From: Isoetes taiwanensis
Lineage: Eukaryota; Streptophyta; Lycopodiopsida; Isoetales; Isoetaceae
Length of the DNA: 64,000 bases
NCBI GenBank assembly: GCA_021234155.1
Contig: JAJEKV010000002.1
Location: 34,578,128 to 34,642,127, forward strand
Reading direction: 5' to 3'
Within the stretch, counting starts at the first letter, position 1. Each line of letters starts with the position of its first letter. Positions 40,532 to 52,641 of this stretch are shown here, one piece after another. The translations under genes were made by a program, and so were the position numbers. The notes below the pieces were generated by a model. The model searched no databases. It saw nothing but the letters and a program-made list of their open reading frames with translations, and was not told where the DNA came from.

Positions 40532-41089
40532 ATGGACAGAGGGGAAAAAGTGATCGAGGCACAGGCAGATACAGAACCAGCAACAAGGAAACGACCGAGA
40601 GGTGGGAACCCGGGGAACCTCACCGTTCCCTGGAATTCGGAACTGGAAGATGCCGGACTTTGGTGCATATGCGAAGAAGGCTGCTTATGCTTGGAGAAAG
40701 GGCTTACACCGTGCCTCAACTGCGGACGGGTGCATTGTCTATTTTGCGACAGGATTCACCACGCCCAAACCATGAAGGATGCCGGATACAATATGTGGTT
40801 GCTGGAGGTCATGGGAGTTCTAGCAGATAAAAATGGCACAGTCAGGAGGCGCGACAAGGATCTGGTGCTGATGAGCTTTAATTGGTTGCAATTGAATGCA
40901 ACAATCCAGACGTCTGCTAACTATCAACATGATCTGCTAGTCGGTGATTTTGGAAAGGTATGCGTGATCTGCTGTGAAAAAAATCCCACTAAACACATTT
41001 GCCGAGCGCTACTTGCAAGGAATTCGGAGAAAAACAAGACAGCCGGGGAGACTTCAGCAGGGAAGAAAACAGGCAGGCAAAGAAATTGA
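40532..41089 (+). CDS. Cysteine-rich, zinc-binding-type ORF (185 aa)
   Basis: The ATG at 40532 (after CGCC) opens an unbroken frame of 185 codons. The N-terminus is basic and low-complexity. A cysteine/histidine cluster at about residues 46-83 (WCICEEGCLCLEKG, CLNCGRVHCLFCDRIHH) and a second at ~145 (CVICCEKNPTKHICR) have the spacing of a treble-clef or B-box-like metal site. A lysine-rich tail (KNKTAGETSAGKKTGRQ) follows. It lies 1.46 kb upstream of the LINE ORF1 on the same strand and could be a LINE-associated leader ORF or an independent gene. Being the only intact long frame in this region, it may be under constraint. The family is not recognised. Confidence 0.6.
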   Translation: MDRGEKVIEAQADTEPATRKRPRGGNPGNLTVPWNSELEDAGLWCICEEGCLCLEKGLTPCLNCGRVHCLFCDRIHHAQTMKDAGYNMWLLEVMGVLADKNGTVRRRDKDLVLMSFNWLQLNATIQTSANYQHDLLVGDFGKVCVICCEKNPTKHICRALLARNSEKNKTAGETSAGKKTGRQRN

Positions 41090-41819
41090 GAATTTGAGGA
41101 GCCAACTAACATTGAAGGAGCTGAAATAGTGGGAATCGAGGGGCGACTCTACTTTTTGGGTTTATGTTTTGTGCTTCCATCCTTAGCTTCGTATTTCTAT
41201 TGCTTGTTTTTTCATTAGTCCTCTATCAGTCTCTTGAATATACTCAGCTGAACTTTCCTGTCTTAAGAATTATGAAATATGAGATATGGTTTTAATAACT
41301 TAATGTATGATTTCCTGAGTTCATTCTCCTAGTCAAAGAGCTGGAATTGTATAGCATAGACGTTTGTAAATGAATTACATGAATCACGCAAACCCTTGGC
41401 AACCTAGGAGTTATAGGCGATAAGATAAGCATTACCGCGAAGTTTTCTGGTAACCAGAGAGGGATAAGAGACGTGAGTAGCTTAGTTGTGAACAGAAATA
41501 TAACAGGAATAGAAATATATACAGAAAATTTCTATTGGCAGCACAACACCGAATGGAAGCAACGAGGTGCACGTATAAAGGACATTACCAACAGACGAAA
41601 ACACAAATACGGTCGTGGGGCAATAGAGGACGTGACATGAAAAAATGCGGGTGGCGAATACAATGGGAATAAAAGCCACCGTAGTATATAGGTCCAATAG
41701 ATACTAATATATGAAATCTGCAGGTGGCAAAGGGAAAAGGGAGATATCACAACAGGGAGATCCAGCAAACAAGAACAAAAAGCAAGTATTTAAATGAGTA
41801 AAAGGGGAACGAAATAAGA

Positions 41820-42197
41820 TACGGGACAAAGAGGCCCAAGCTCCGCCGTACACCAGTATAGCGAGGGCTAGACCCACCAACTGGTTATACGGACTACTAT
41901 AGGCTCAGAATACTCATGTGCGAGTAAGTATGGGCAACACAGAAAAACAGGCCAACGAAAAGAATGTGAAGCAACTTTACTACTGTCAAAAAGGAGACTG
42001 GATTACGCTACGGACTGAGGGGTGCAACCCCTGCCGTAGGCCAGGATAGCAAGGACTCGACTCTCCAACTGGTACCTGGATCACCAAAATGACATATTAA
42101 CGAGAAAAATAAAATAAAATAATTAATACGAACAAAACATCTTAGTAGTTAACTAACGAAAGTCAGATTGGTATAGAGAGGGTCACCCCTGCCAATC
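41820..42197 (+). ncRNA. Three spaced RNA-type hairpins in the LINE leader
   Basis: Three inverted pairs with the same 26-base arm-to-arm distance: TACGG/CCGTA (41820, 41846), CTACGG/CCGTAG (42008, 42034) and GATTGG/CCAATC (42166, 42192). The last two also have an inner stem (GGGGT/ACCCC; GGGT/ACCC). Each is followed by a related tail (ATAGC...GACTC...CAACTGG in the first two). Arms differ but stay paired, as expected for selected RNA structure. Confidence 0.55.
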
Positions 42198-42548
42198 AGT
42201 AGGAATGGTAAGGTAAAACCTACCGTCCTTACTTTCAAAATCAGGCTGAGAGGCAATAAATATTCGACTGCATACATAACAGTATATGAGATTCAGAAAC
42301 AACAAATGGAATAATATATAGAGGTGGGCATAATAATTATGACCATTTCAAATTTAAATTCAAATCTCGCATTATGGCTGTTTCAAATAATGGACCGTTT
42401 GGGAGACGGAATATATTGTATGGAGGGGATACAGTAACCACAGCAGAAGAGCTTCAGCACAGTCGGCCAGACGAGTATCGCCACTGTGTATCACACCCAA
42501 GGATCAATGGCATATCACACCAGCCTCAGCCAGCAGAAAAAGGGAGAT

Positions 42549-43551
42549 ATGGCAAGAGCACGAGTAAGTCAGCAAGATCTCAAAGACTTCCTAGCCCAGA
42601 TGAATAAGCAATTGGAAAATCCCAAGCATGGATGCACTGAATACGTTGGCGGAAACGACCAATCGTAACAAGATAGCCATCTCCAGCATAGATATAAGGG
42701 TACAAGGGGTCGAGAGGACGAGCGAAGAGATGCAATGGAGGATAGACAAGATCGAGGAAAAGAAAGCCAAGATCATGCAGAGGTTGGTTGAGTTAGAAAA
42801 GGTGAATGTTGAATTAGATGCATGGGAATCCTTTGATAGAATAAAGCCGCATATCATGGAATTTGAAGAATAGAATAGGATTAAACATGACGTTAGGCTG
42901 ATAGGGGTAGCAGAGAAACCTAATGAAGACACATACCGAGTTACTGCAGAGATAATAGAGACGGTCTTCAAAGAGCGCCGAAGCATAATCGTCAAAGCAG
43001 TACGATCGGGTCAATGGAGGGGACGAGCAAGGCACATAAACTTGACACTCAGAGACATGATAGCCAAGGAACGGATACTACGCATGGGATCCAGACGGAG
43101 GGATGGAATCAAGGTGCAAGAAGCACTAACGGTGATGCAACGCCAAGGGCTATACAGAGAATTGGCCAGAGCCAGGGAATTGAATCAGGTAGGGATACAT
43201 GCGGGAGTCAGAAATGGGAAAGTGTACCTGCACAAACGGATCAGGGATCAGCCACTCATGGGACAGGAACATAATGTGGAGAGACTGGAGGCCATAAGGT
43301 CAAAAGGACCGGAGGGGGAGGACAACAACCCTCCAACGGGGACGAAGCAGGGGCAGGATGGGGGAGCATCGGGGGGAGCACCTGTGGAGAGAGCTCTTGA
43401 AGTGAACAGGAGGAAGAAACAGAAGCGGGGGCGGCGAAGATCATGTGCACCAAAACGGACATATGGGTCCAGCCTCGATCACAAAAGCCAACGGGTCGGA
43501 ACATACAGAGACCCCGAAGGAACAGCCTCGTGGTATTGGAATTGCACATGA
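42549..43551 (+). pseudogene. LINE ORF1, coiled-coil plus RRM-type (L1 ORF1p-like)
   Basis: It starts MARARVSQQDLKDFLAQMNK, shifts frame near 42620, and continues to the TGA at 43551, with one TAG at 42871. First comes a heptad-rich stretch (RVQGVERTSEEMQWRIDKIE) consistent with a coiled coil. After the stop come DVRLIGVAEKPNED, RHINLTLRDMIAKERILR and VMQRQGLYRELARAR, in the order of the RRM and C-terminal domains of L1 ORF1p (RIIGVPE..., ...DKEKIL..., KGLYPR). A basic tail (NRRKKQKRGRRRS) closes it. Such proteins bind LINE RNA as trimers. Many plant L1 ORF1s are instead zinc-knuckle types. Confidence 0.65.
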
Positions 43552-43556
43552 TACCC

Positions 43557-43996
43557 ATGGAATGACGGAGAGAGACTCGAGGAAGCCCACAACTGCGATA
43601 TAATATGTCTGGTAGAGACATGGGAACACAACATTAAGAGACTTCTGGAGGAAGAGGGGTATCAGCTATTCACATGTTCGAAAGACAAAAAATTTAAGAT
43701 AGGAAGAGGGAGCGCATGCCTAGCCTGCTATGTGAAAGAGAGTATAGCCAATAATGCATGTATTTTACATTCAGATATCAATAAAAGATACGCGATGCTA
43801 AGCATACAATTGCAGAACCTAACTCTGATCATAGCATATTACCCGCCAAACAGCGATAAGCTGGAACTGCTGGACCTGGGGGAGAGCATGATGAAATGGA
43901 AGGACCAGGGACCCATGATACTGATAAGAGATCTGAATGCCAGAACATGTCAGGAGCAAGCACAAGTGGCGAGTATAAACGAAATGGATGGGTAAT
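43557..43996 (+). pseudogene. LINE endonuclease (APE type), incomplete
   Basis: The frame reads CDIICLVETWEHN, LIIAYYPPNSDKLE and MILIRDLNART. The Glu of the ETW motif and the D-N pair are present, but the usual GDFNA is RDLNA. The C-terminal half, with the SDH motif, is decayed past 44000. It lies directly after ORF1, as in L1. Confidence 0.75.
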
Positions 43997-44817
43997 GGAC
44001 ACACACTGCGAGGTCACAGGATTAGAGAAGAAGTACAGAGGACAAGGCAGAGATCAATGCCAAGGGTGAGCTACTATTAGAGATATGCACAGGGACATGG
44101 GCCATTATAGTCAATGGGGTACAAAGATGGTATGGATCAGGGGAATTCATAAGCCAGAACACACATGGGAAAAGCGTAGTGAACTATATGATAATAAATG
44201 ACCAAGCAATGGCAAGCATCTTAAGCTTCGTGTTGTTGGAGTAGCCGACTGGGAAGAGGGAGAGCAACAGACCAATTCAGCTAACACTCAAACAGGGCGA
44301 ACAAGCACAGTCAGATACGACACATAAGCAAAATAACGTGGAAGCGAAAGGTAAAATACAATTCCAGAATAGACATGCAGATACCTTCACAAGAAATGTC
44401 AGATCAGAAATGGGGAATTGGGCATGGGAAGAACATGGAGCAGATGAGAATGGGAACGCACTTAATGACATAATGGTGAAGGTGGCAACAGATATCTTCG
44501 GAAAACGTAAGAGGCCCAGGAAGAACAATGCTTTCAGGGCCTCGGTATAGTATGATGAGGAATGTAGGGAACACACGGAAACGTATCAAGCAAAAAGGGC
44601 AGCACACCTAAGGATGTTGAAATCGAAGCGAAATAAGAACCTAATACAGCACCAATGGGGGTTGGCCAAAATGCTAAAAAGGCAACCCAGGAAATTCTGG
44701 AGAGGACTTAAAGTAAAGGGGGGAGGTAACAAAAAGCCAGGGAATGCACCACACGAGATCGTAGAAGCCAATTGAGAGAAGTACCTTGAAAAATTATATA
44801 AGACAGGGGCATCACCA

Positions 44818-45399
44818 ATGCCAATACCCGCCATACAGGAGATGGACAAACCGTGTTTTAGCTTGCAGGAAGTAATGGTCGCACTACATAAGATGGCCAA
44901 TAACAAAGCCCTAGACCTTTACTGTCTGACTGTGGAGTTACTGAAATGTGTGGATACAGTGATTGGAAAACAGGTCACCAACATCTTGAATGGCATAGTC
45001 CACACAGGGCTTCCAGATAGATGGGCATATAACAGGGTAATACCCCTGCACAAAGGGGGGAGCAGGGAAGAGCCGGGAAACTATAAGACAATAATGGTGA
45101 GCTCTATCTTCGCAAAGTGGTTCGAGAAGGTACTGGACAGCAAATTGAAACAGTGGGCAGAAACAGGTAACCTGAGAGCACAAGGACAGGTAGGCTTAAG
45201 ACCGGAACACTCAACCATAGATCATCTGGTAACCCTCCGAATACATGAGGACATTGCAGGAGGCCATTCGGGGAAGCGATCGACGATTGCAATTATCGAA
45301 TCAGCCAAGTCACACATCATCATGGGTAGTGGATGGTTCAGGGATATAGCAGTATGGACTAGACAGATGGGGCTGAACCTAAGTGATATAGTAAACTAA
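44818..45399 (+). pseudogene. LINE reverse transcriptase N-terminal half
   Basis: A 193-codon piece reads MANNKALDLYCLTVELLK (the NKAPGPDG region), NRVIPLHKGGSREEPGNYK (the IPIYKKGD...NYR region), and LRAQGQVGLRPEHSTIDHL (the QAGFR-G-ST-D region). It stops before the catalytic FADD. Further 3' sequence is short frames, ending in a zinc-type CRICDTEKVEDENHLLNEC near 45640-45700, typical for the tail of LINE ORF2. Confidence 0.8.
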
Positions 45400-45734
45400 G
45401 GAAAATGGAATGAAGACTGGGCCGACACGGCCACACGAGCATGGTTGCACAAACACACCGGACCCAAGACACTCCGGCTCACCGCAGTCTTCAACCCGGA
45501 GCAGCAGATAGGACAACAGATGTACAGAGACAATCTACTAGGAAAGGTCTAGAGAGACATCTTGGCAAGATTTAGGATGGGAGTCATGATCTAAGAATTG
45601 AAAAAGATAGATGGAGGAAAGTAGAAAGGGAGAACCGGATATGTAGAATCTGTGACACAGAAAAAGTAGAGGACGAGAACCACCTGCTCAACGAATGTAC
45701 AATGTACAAAGATATCAGAAACAAGTACATGGGT

Positions 45735-46230
45735 GTGCATGCATGTGACACATGCAATGCATATCCTGCAATAAGTAGCGATCTCCCAAACGAAATAGCA
45801 GCCAAAAAGTGCATGCAATGCATGCCTGTGGGACATGCGATGCATATCCCGATTCAATATTCGGATCAATCGCATTTTCGTGCTTCGGCTTGCAAGGTAC
45901 AACAACATCCCGACATAGAGAGAACTTCAAGTTTATACAAACTAGATTTTCAAGGCGAAGTTCGAAGGATTGTCCAACGCAGAACAAATAAGGCTAAGAT
46001 AAAAGAGGTTAGAGAAAGGATAAGAAACGCCAAGTAACTACTCCATGCAGGAAGAAGCCCCTCCTTTGATTAAAGAAAGGAATCAAGCGTACTGCTATGA
46101 GATGGGAAAGTGCCGATGAGAAGTCGATGAAGAACCATGCAATAAGTAGCAATCTTTTAGGCGATATAGCGGCATAAAAATGCATTCGATGCATGGACGT
46201 TGGCCTTACACGAGAATCCCAATCAATACT
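45735..46230. repeat. Repeats rich in ATGCAT
   Basis: Two copies of GCAATAAGTAGC followed by ...AGC..AAAAA..TGCAT start at 45769 and 46139. GCATGCAATGCATGCC, GACATGCGATGCATATCCCG and CATTCGATGCATGG are variants of one unit. The first block interrupts the LINE tail; the second lies just after its end. Confidence 0.6.
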
Positions 46231-46963
46231 CGAATTGCTAACATCTCTCTACATGTCCTTTTTCATAATTCTGGTACTATTTTTTGCAAATAACCACATT
46301 ATTTGCTTACACCGTATGTCTTTGTGGCAAAATTCCACATGGAACATAAACTTGTTGGCACGTTCTTCAAGAGGTTGTGCTAAAGATACACTATTGCCCA
46401 TCGCATTGGGGCAATCCATAGTGCCTTTGGGCGGCTACCCATGGGCATCAAATCGGAAGGTTTCTTGGAGGCCAGCCAAAAGTCTATCGTGTTCCCATTA
46501 ATATGTCACCTTGAGGAGCTGACGTTTAGAACTTGGACAAGATTTAAGGTATCAATATTTCTGAGTGCTCAGGTTTTGGACCTAATATTTTCATTCATGT
46601 CTTCGTAGGATTAGATCTGTGTTGGAGGATATGTTCATAGTCAAATTGGTTCCATGTTTGGTTTTTTCATGGGAACAACGAGTTCAAACCTTGCAAGAAA
46701 TTTCCAAGTCTGAAATTTCACCTTCTTCAAAAATTTTTTTTGCAAAATTCCAAATGCTTGCTCATTTTGTGATAAAGCAAAGAGGTGACACGAGGCAAGT
46801 TAGGTGACGTCACTACCATTACGTATGACGGCAATGCCACATCAGACTAATTCACTCTGGTCCCAAAACAGACCACGTAGCAGCTCACTAGCATGGTGGT
46901 AAACTGAGACCCTCCAGACGCCAAGCTTTAGACTCACGAGCTGTGGATTCTGGCAGTTCTGCA
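46231..46963. other. Upstream region of the SppA gene
   Basis: No other gene seen. It should hold the promoter and 5' untranslated region. I cannot assign a convincing TATA box. An in-frame TGA at 46904 precedes the chosen start. Confidence 0.5.
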
Positions 46964-49900
46964 ATGCAATCTAGATTTCGGAGCCTCGATTTTTCATTGC
47001 CAGTTTCCACCAGAAGTAGATTGCCTCGGCCAGTCATTCCAGTTTTTCAGCCCCTTATGTGCTGTGCCTTTGGTTTCCACCGACAGGTATCTTTTTTCTT
47101 CTTCATTTCCCTCTTGGATATGCAAATTAACTTGAATTCGGTAAACGTAATGGTAAAAATGTCTTACAGTTCGAAGCTCCCTGTGTCGGATGTTTTTAAA
47201 CAAAAGGTTCAGTCATGCGAAACGGAAATGTGTTTTTCCTGACCAATGTCATTTGTTGCTCTGCATGTGTATCCATATATGAATTACTGTGTAAGCTATT
47301 CTATGTTGCCCATCAAATGGTGTCGGGAGAGCTTGATCGACCATAATTTACCTATTAGTATACACTGAAATACACTTTATCTATTGCATTAGGATTTCAG
47401 GATGGTAAACTTTGCAGTAGGAAGCTCATTCTTTTTCTTTTTTTTTAAATAATCGCTATCTCCATTGTTCTAAACATTCAAATATGGTCACTTTCAGGGT
47501 GAGATTCCATGGTTACATTCACAACTTTTACCAATTAGGACACCATTACTAGGGTTCAACAGTTTTTCTATCAAAAAGTTTAGGTACTTGAAGTTGAATG
47601 CCAAGAAGGACACAACGGAGGTCTTGGTGGATAGTAATATCGAAAACGAAAGAGCCAGGGAAGGAAATGGAGCCCTTGTGGAAGATATATATGCGATGGA
47701 TGACATGGAGTATGAAAAAATAGAGGGATGGAGGCTTTTCTTGGTGAAGCTCAAAATGCTTATTGCTTTGCCTTGGCAAAGGGTTAAGAAAGGAAGCATT
47801 CTCAAGCTTAAACTTTCAGGAGAGGTATATTCTATGGTTATATACATGTGAAGATTTATCTTCTAATCATTACAGAAGCTGGCTTAACAGTGTATTTTGT
47901 ACTTGTTACCCAACTCATTTCCAGATAACAGATCAATTACAAGGACAGTTTGTGCGGGGTTACTCATTGCCACAGTTGTGCCAGAACATAGTAAAAGCAG
48001 CTTATGACCCTCGAATTGCAGGAATCTATTTACAAATCGAGCCACTTTCCTGTGGCTGGGGCAAAATTGATGAAATTCGTCGACATATACTCTACTTCAA
48101 AAAATCTGGTAGCATGTGGAACCGGAACAAAAGCATGTTTCACAACTGTCAAAAATCCTTGCCACCATTTCCTGTCAGATTAAAGAGCATATTTCGTTAG
48201 TCATTCAAGTTGCAAATCTTGCAATGTCAAAGGGATAAAAGTTCTCTGCTTTCAATGCATCTTATCTATGAAAATGCCTAATTATGCAATTAAAAATTAT
48301 ACATATTGTTCCTTCTGGTAGTTAGAAATGACTGAAACTGCTAATGTCATTACAAAGAATATTGGAAAGAAATTTGCTTGTGTGGTAGGACTTAAATAGT
48401 CATCCTCTTTCCCTGTCAGATTCTTTATTTTTGGTCCTCATGCTTGTAGTGGTATTGTTATTGATACAGGCAAGTTTATAGTTACTTATATGGAAGTTGG
48501 GGGAGAAAAGGAGTACTATTTAGCATCAGCATGTGAAGAACTTTATGTACCTCCTGGAGCTTATATTACCTTACTTGGCTTGAAAGTCCAAGCTTCATTT
48601 GTTGGAGGTAATATAATCAAGTGAGACCTTTACGAGATACAATGATTCGTTTTGCTTTGTTATATGGAGCTTTACTTAGTTTGAAAGTACAAATTTTATC
48701 TCTTAGGGTAACATATGTATGCAAGAAACTTACATCTCGTAGATGTTTCTGATCTAGATATGTCAGATGCTTTAGACTAGTTTGGTCTAAGATAAACCGC
48801 TAGTTAGTAGGTTTACATGTGTTGAATAATAGAACATGCTGCTGTGCAGCAAAACTCATAATTTATGCCAACTGTATGTACTATAGTTTCATGACACATA
48901 CACGACAACACTAAAATAACCAACTTGGGTTGCTGGACATGTCTGTTGCTCCCCTGCAATACATGAGTCGTAAGTTGAAGAAAGTTGTTATTGATCCGTT
49001 CTTGCCTAACAGGAGTGTTGGAGAAAATTGGTGTGGAACCTCAAATCCAACGTCTGGGGAAGTATAAGAGTTTTGGAGACACAATTGCACGAAAAGATAT
49101 GTCTGCAGCCAACAGAGAAATGCTAACAGCTATACTTGATGATATATTTCATCACTGGCTTCAAGTAGTCTCTGCTTCAAGAGGTATTTTGGTTTTAGTT
49201 AATGAATTATTATGCAAATTAGAAATACAAATGACATCATGTTATCTGAAAAACGATGTTTGCAGGGAAGACAAAAGAAGATGTTGAAAGCCTCCTTGAA
49301 GCTGGTGTTGTTGAGGTTGAAAAGCTTAAGGAAGGGAATTGGATAGCCGACATAAAGTACGAGGATGAGGTAACATGTTCAAACAAATAAAAGACACTAT
49401 AAAATTTCTCATTTTCCCTGAATTTGGTTTAGGATTGATCAAACTTGGTTGTAGACAATGCGTACCATAATATTAGTTTAATGTTGATATTGTATCCATG
49501 CAACATTTTAACATAGAGCTGTTAATGCAAATAAAGTTCAATATGGGTTGGGAATTTGAATGGATAACATCATGGAAGTGGCTACAGCACCAAGCAGATA
49601 TGCATGGGGAAAGAGCCCCATTCATTTGGTTTTGTGACACTAGTCCTAGTACTTAGAAATGGAGGGATGGATTACCTGGTTTGAAAATGCTGAGCACTAC
49701 CACTAAGCTAGCAACCCTGTGTATGTCCATTAAACATATTTTCCAACACGTCTGGAAATTCTTTGATCTCATGATGTTCCTGAGCTACTCCTGGTATTTG
49801 TTAGAAACGGAGGATGGATTGGCTGGGTATCAGACCTCCACTCTCCAATATATATTTTCCAAGAACAATCTCCGAGTCCGCTCTTCCTGCACCAGACAAG

Positions 49901-52636
49901 CATCTTGCACATTTATGCTTGAAAGACTAGGCCTTGTAATGTGGAATCTGCTTTGGTAGATTGAGTTTTTAGCTGAAACTTCTGTAACGTTGTATTTTCA
50001 GATTGAGGCAATGTTGAAAAAGAGATTAGAATGGGATGATGAAAAACCACTGAAATACGTGGATTACAGGTGTGGTTAAGGATGCAAGGAGTTTATGGCA
50101 AATTGGCTTTCCGTGATGGTTCTTATACTTTGCTTACAGGCGATACTCAAGGGTGAAGGAATGGACACTAAATTTAGCTGGTGGTAAAGATCAAATTGCT
50201 GTCCTGAGAGCAGTTGGAGGGATAAGTCGTACACGTGGTGGAATTAGTCTTCCTGGAGATGGCATTGTTGCCAATGCGTTCATCAAAAAAATTCGAGAAG
50301 TACGAGGTCTTTCATTTCAGCCTAACCTTTGTAGCTCTTCTTAATTGTGTTAAGTTTTAGCTTTTGAGTATACAAGAAGTGCAGAAAATATGGAAATGCA
50401 GATCCACAATGAATCTCATTCAACCTTAAAAATTGGAGCTTATATGTTTTTTCAGAAGCAAAGAAATTCAAAGCTGTTGTTATAAGGATAGACAGTCCAG
50501 GAGGTGATGCACTTGCCTCTGATTTGTAAGCACCTCTTTCTGGAGCAAGTTCAGACTCTAGTTTTGACTCTTCTAATAAAGTTTTAACTGGCATTATGGA
50601 AAAATACAATATTTTTTGTTGATTCAGGAGTACTAGGTTTTTCATGCTAAGTTGAGTACACAATTAATATGGAGCTAGCCCGGCAGCACATCTAAAGAAA
50701 ATGTTCATATTTTCTTAATATATATATTTTTAAAACATTTTGTTGTAATGTGAAGAATATGGAGGGAATTGCGGTTATTGGCGGACAAGAAGCCAGTTAT
50801 TGCATCTATGGTGGATGTTGCAGCAAGTGGAGGTTATTATATGGCAATGGCAGCTGGAGTCATAGTTGCCGAGAAACTTACACTCACTGGCTCCATTGGT
50901 GTCGTAACAGGTCTGTCTCAATTTTCTGTCTATAGCTATGGCTATAGTTGACTTATGCCGAGAAAATCTCTTCTTTCAGTTCTATGCATATATAGCATGT
51001 TTTGACTGCTAAGGACTTGGCCTTGTGTCGAAAGGCGCTATACATGTTACCTCGTTGTAAAAGAGAGAACAGAGGTCCACATAGATCCAACTTCTAATTA
51101 CATTCCACTTGTAATCAAACAGATCATCGAAATTACTTAAGGTGCTATAGATTGGGCATCTTTGAGATTATCATTCATCATTCCAGCAGATATGAACTCA
51201 ATTCTGTTCGACCTCATGTTTAGACCAACGATGGCATCTTAATGAAGGAAGAAGTCAAGAAATTGGAAACCTAGTTAGCTAGAAATATCTCCAGGGAAAA
51301 TATTAGATATTTTGTCTTTTATGTGGTATGGCCTCTAGATTTCTGCCAGGGCACCATTTCTTGTTTCATAGAAATAGACGTGGAAATGTAATGCAAGTAA
51401 CACACTCGTTTGGACTGCTGATGCTGCGGAACTACAAACTAGTACAGTAACTGGCAAAACTATCAACCTTTGGCAATTTGTTGCTATATATTTTCTTAAA
51501 ATTTGAAACGTTGTCTAGTGGCATGGAGTGTACTGTAGTTAGCCTTATCTCCACGTAAGAGCTTCCTGTTTTTATTTCCCATCTTTTCATGCATTTACTA
51601 TGGTAAAATCACGGGATTTGCATGAGTCGGGGGAAAAGAGCTGGTTTGTAGTTGTCTTCCACTTAGAGTAACTCTTCTATTATTGCAGGCAAGTTCAACT
51701 TGGGCAAGCTGTATGAAAGAGTTGGTTTCACAAAGGAGACCATATCACGGGGCAGGTTTGCGGAACTTAATGCAGAACAACGTCCCTTCAGGTTTGTGGC
51801 AAAATGTGCTTTATTTGACTGGAGTATAGTGCCTCAATGCCAAAGAGCAATGTTATTGAGCTTCATTCTTTGGCTTTGTATTCTTATTCTAGCCATGAGA
51901 TTTTATTTTGCAAACTAATGTGTCACTTTAGACCAGAAGAGGAGGAACTTTTTGCACGATCTGCTCGAAATTCGTATGAGAAATTCAGAAATAAAGCTGC
52001 ATTGTCGAGATCTATGGAGGTAATTGTAATGTCAGATAACCTTTCAATTCAAGCTGAAAAAATTCGCAGAGACGTCAATGTCAGATACTCCCTTTGGCAA
52101 TGAGGCATGGTATCTTGATTATCCGAGCTTTTATCCGAGCTTTTACTAAGTTTGTAGATACATAATCAGGTTGAGAAAATGGAAGATGTTGCACAAGGTC
52201 GAGTATGGACAGGAGAAGCTGCCTTAAAACATGGTTTAGTTGATGCAATTGGAGGACTTTCAAAAGCAGTTGCTATTGCCAAACAAAAGGCTGGTTTACC
52301 AGAAGGAACGAAGGTATCATTTAGCTTACGATGAGGATATTATTATTTGTCATGTAATATTGTTTTAAGACTGGTTCATGATGGTATTAGGTGAAACTGG
52401 TAGAGTTATCAAAAGATAGACCATCGATTCTCTCCCTTGTTCGGGATGGTGTCAGTGCAGGCTTTATGATTGTCCAGAATCCCACGGCATGGTTAGATGA
52501 TTTGTCACCTCTAGTCAGAGCTGAAATGCAACACATTTCATTTGACAGCCAGAGTGAAGGTATTGGACCCAAGGCTTTTCTGCTCAAAGGACTTGCTGAA
52601 TGGATAGCTCAAGTTCTCAATGAAGACTCAGATTGA
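46964..52636 (+). CDS. SPPA: SppA-type signal peptide peptidase (protease IV), chloroplast
   Basis: Fourteen exons with GT-AG introns give one uninterrupted frame of 695 codons: 46964-47086, 47498-47824, 47925-48108, 48470-48607, 49013-49183, 49266-49369, 50002-50069, 50140-50306, 50456-50525, 50756-50910, 51689-51791, 51932-52019, 52170-52313, 52391-52636. All intron phases agree. The first exon is rich in Ser, Arg and Pro, like a transit peptide. The middle has IEPLSCGWGKIDEIRRHIL and RLGKYKSFGD, whose second Lys (about residue 276) is the general base. The second half has RIDSPGGDALASDL and DVAASGGYYMAM, whose Ser (about residue 475) is the nucleophile, then LTGSIGVV. These are the Ser/Lys dyad and tandem domains of SppA, which in plants degrades thylakoid membrane proteins. 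Length fits the plant family (~680). AATAAA overlaps the stop. Confidence 0.95.
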
Positions 52637-52641
52637 ATAAA

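Larger units (their letters stand above)
41100..46037 (+). mobile_element. L1-clade LINE with structured leader
   Basis: The order is leader (with three hairpins), ORF1 (42549-43551), APE endonuclease (43557-43996), reverse transcriptase (44818-45399) and a C-terminal CCHC-like piece near 45640-45700, in L1 order. Both ORFs contain stops and shifts. The 5' limit is uncertain and may include 40532. The 3' end is disturbed by an insertion with ATGCAT repeats (45735-45915). Confidence 0.75.

Noticed and set aside
46943-46963. Upstream GTG as start of the SppA gene
   Set aside because: Plant nuclear genes start at ATG. The first in-frame ATG is 46964, and an in-frame stop lies at 46904.
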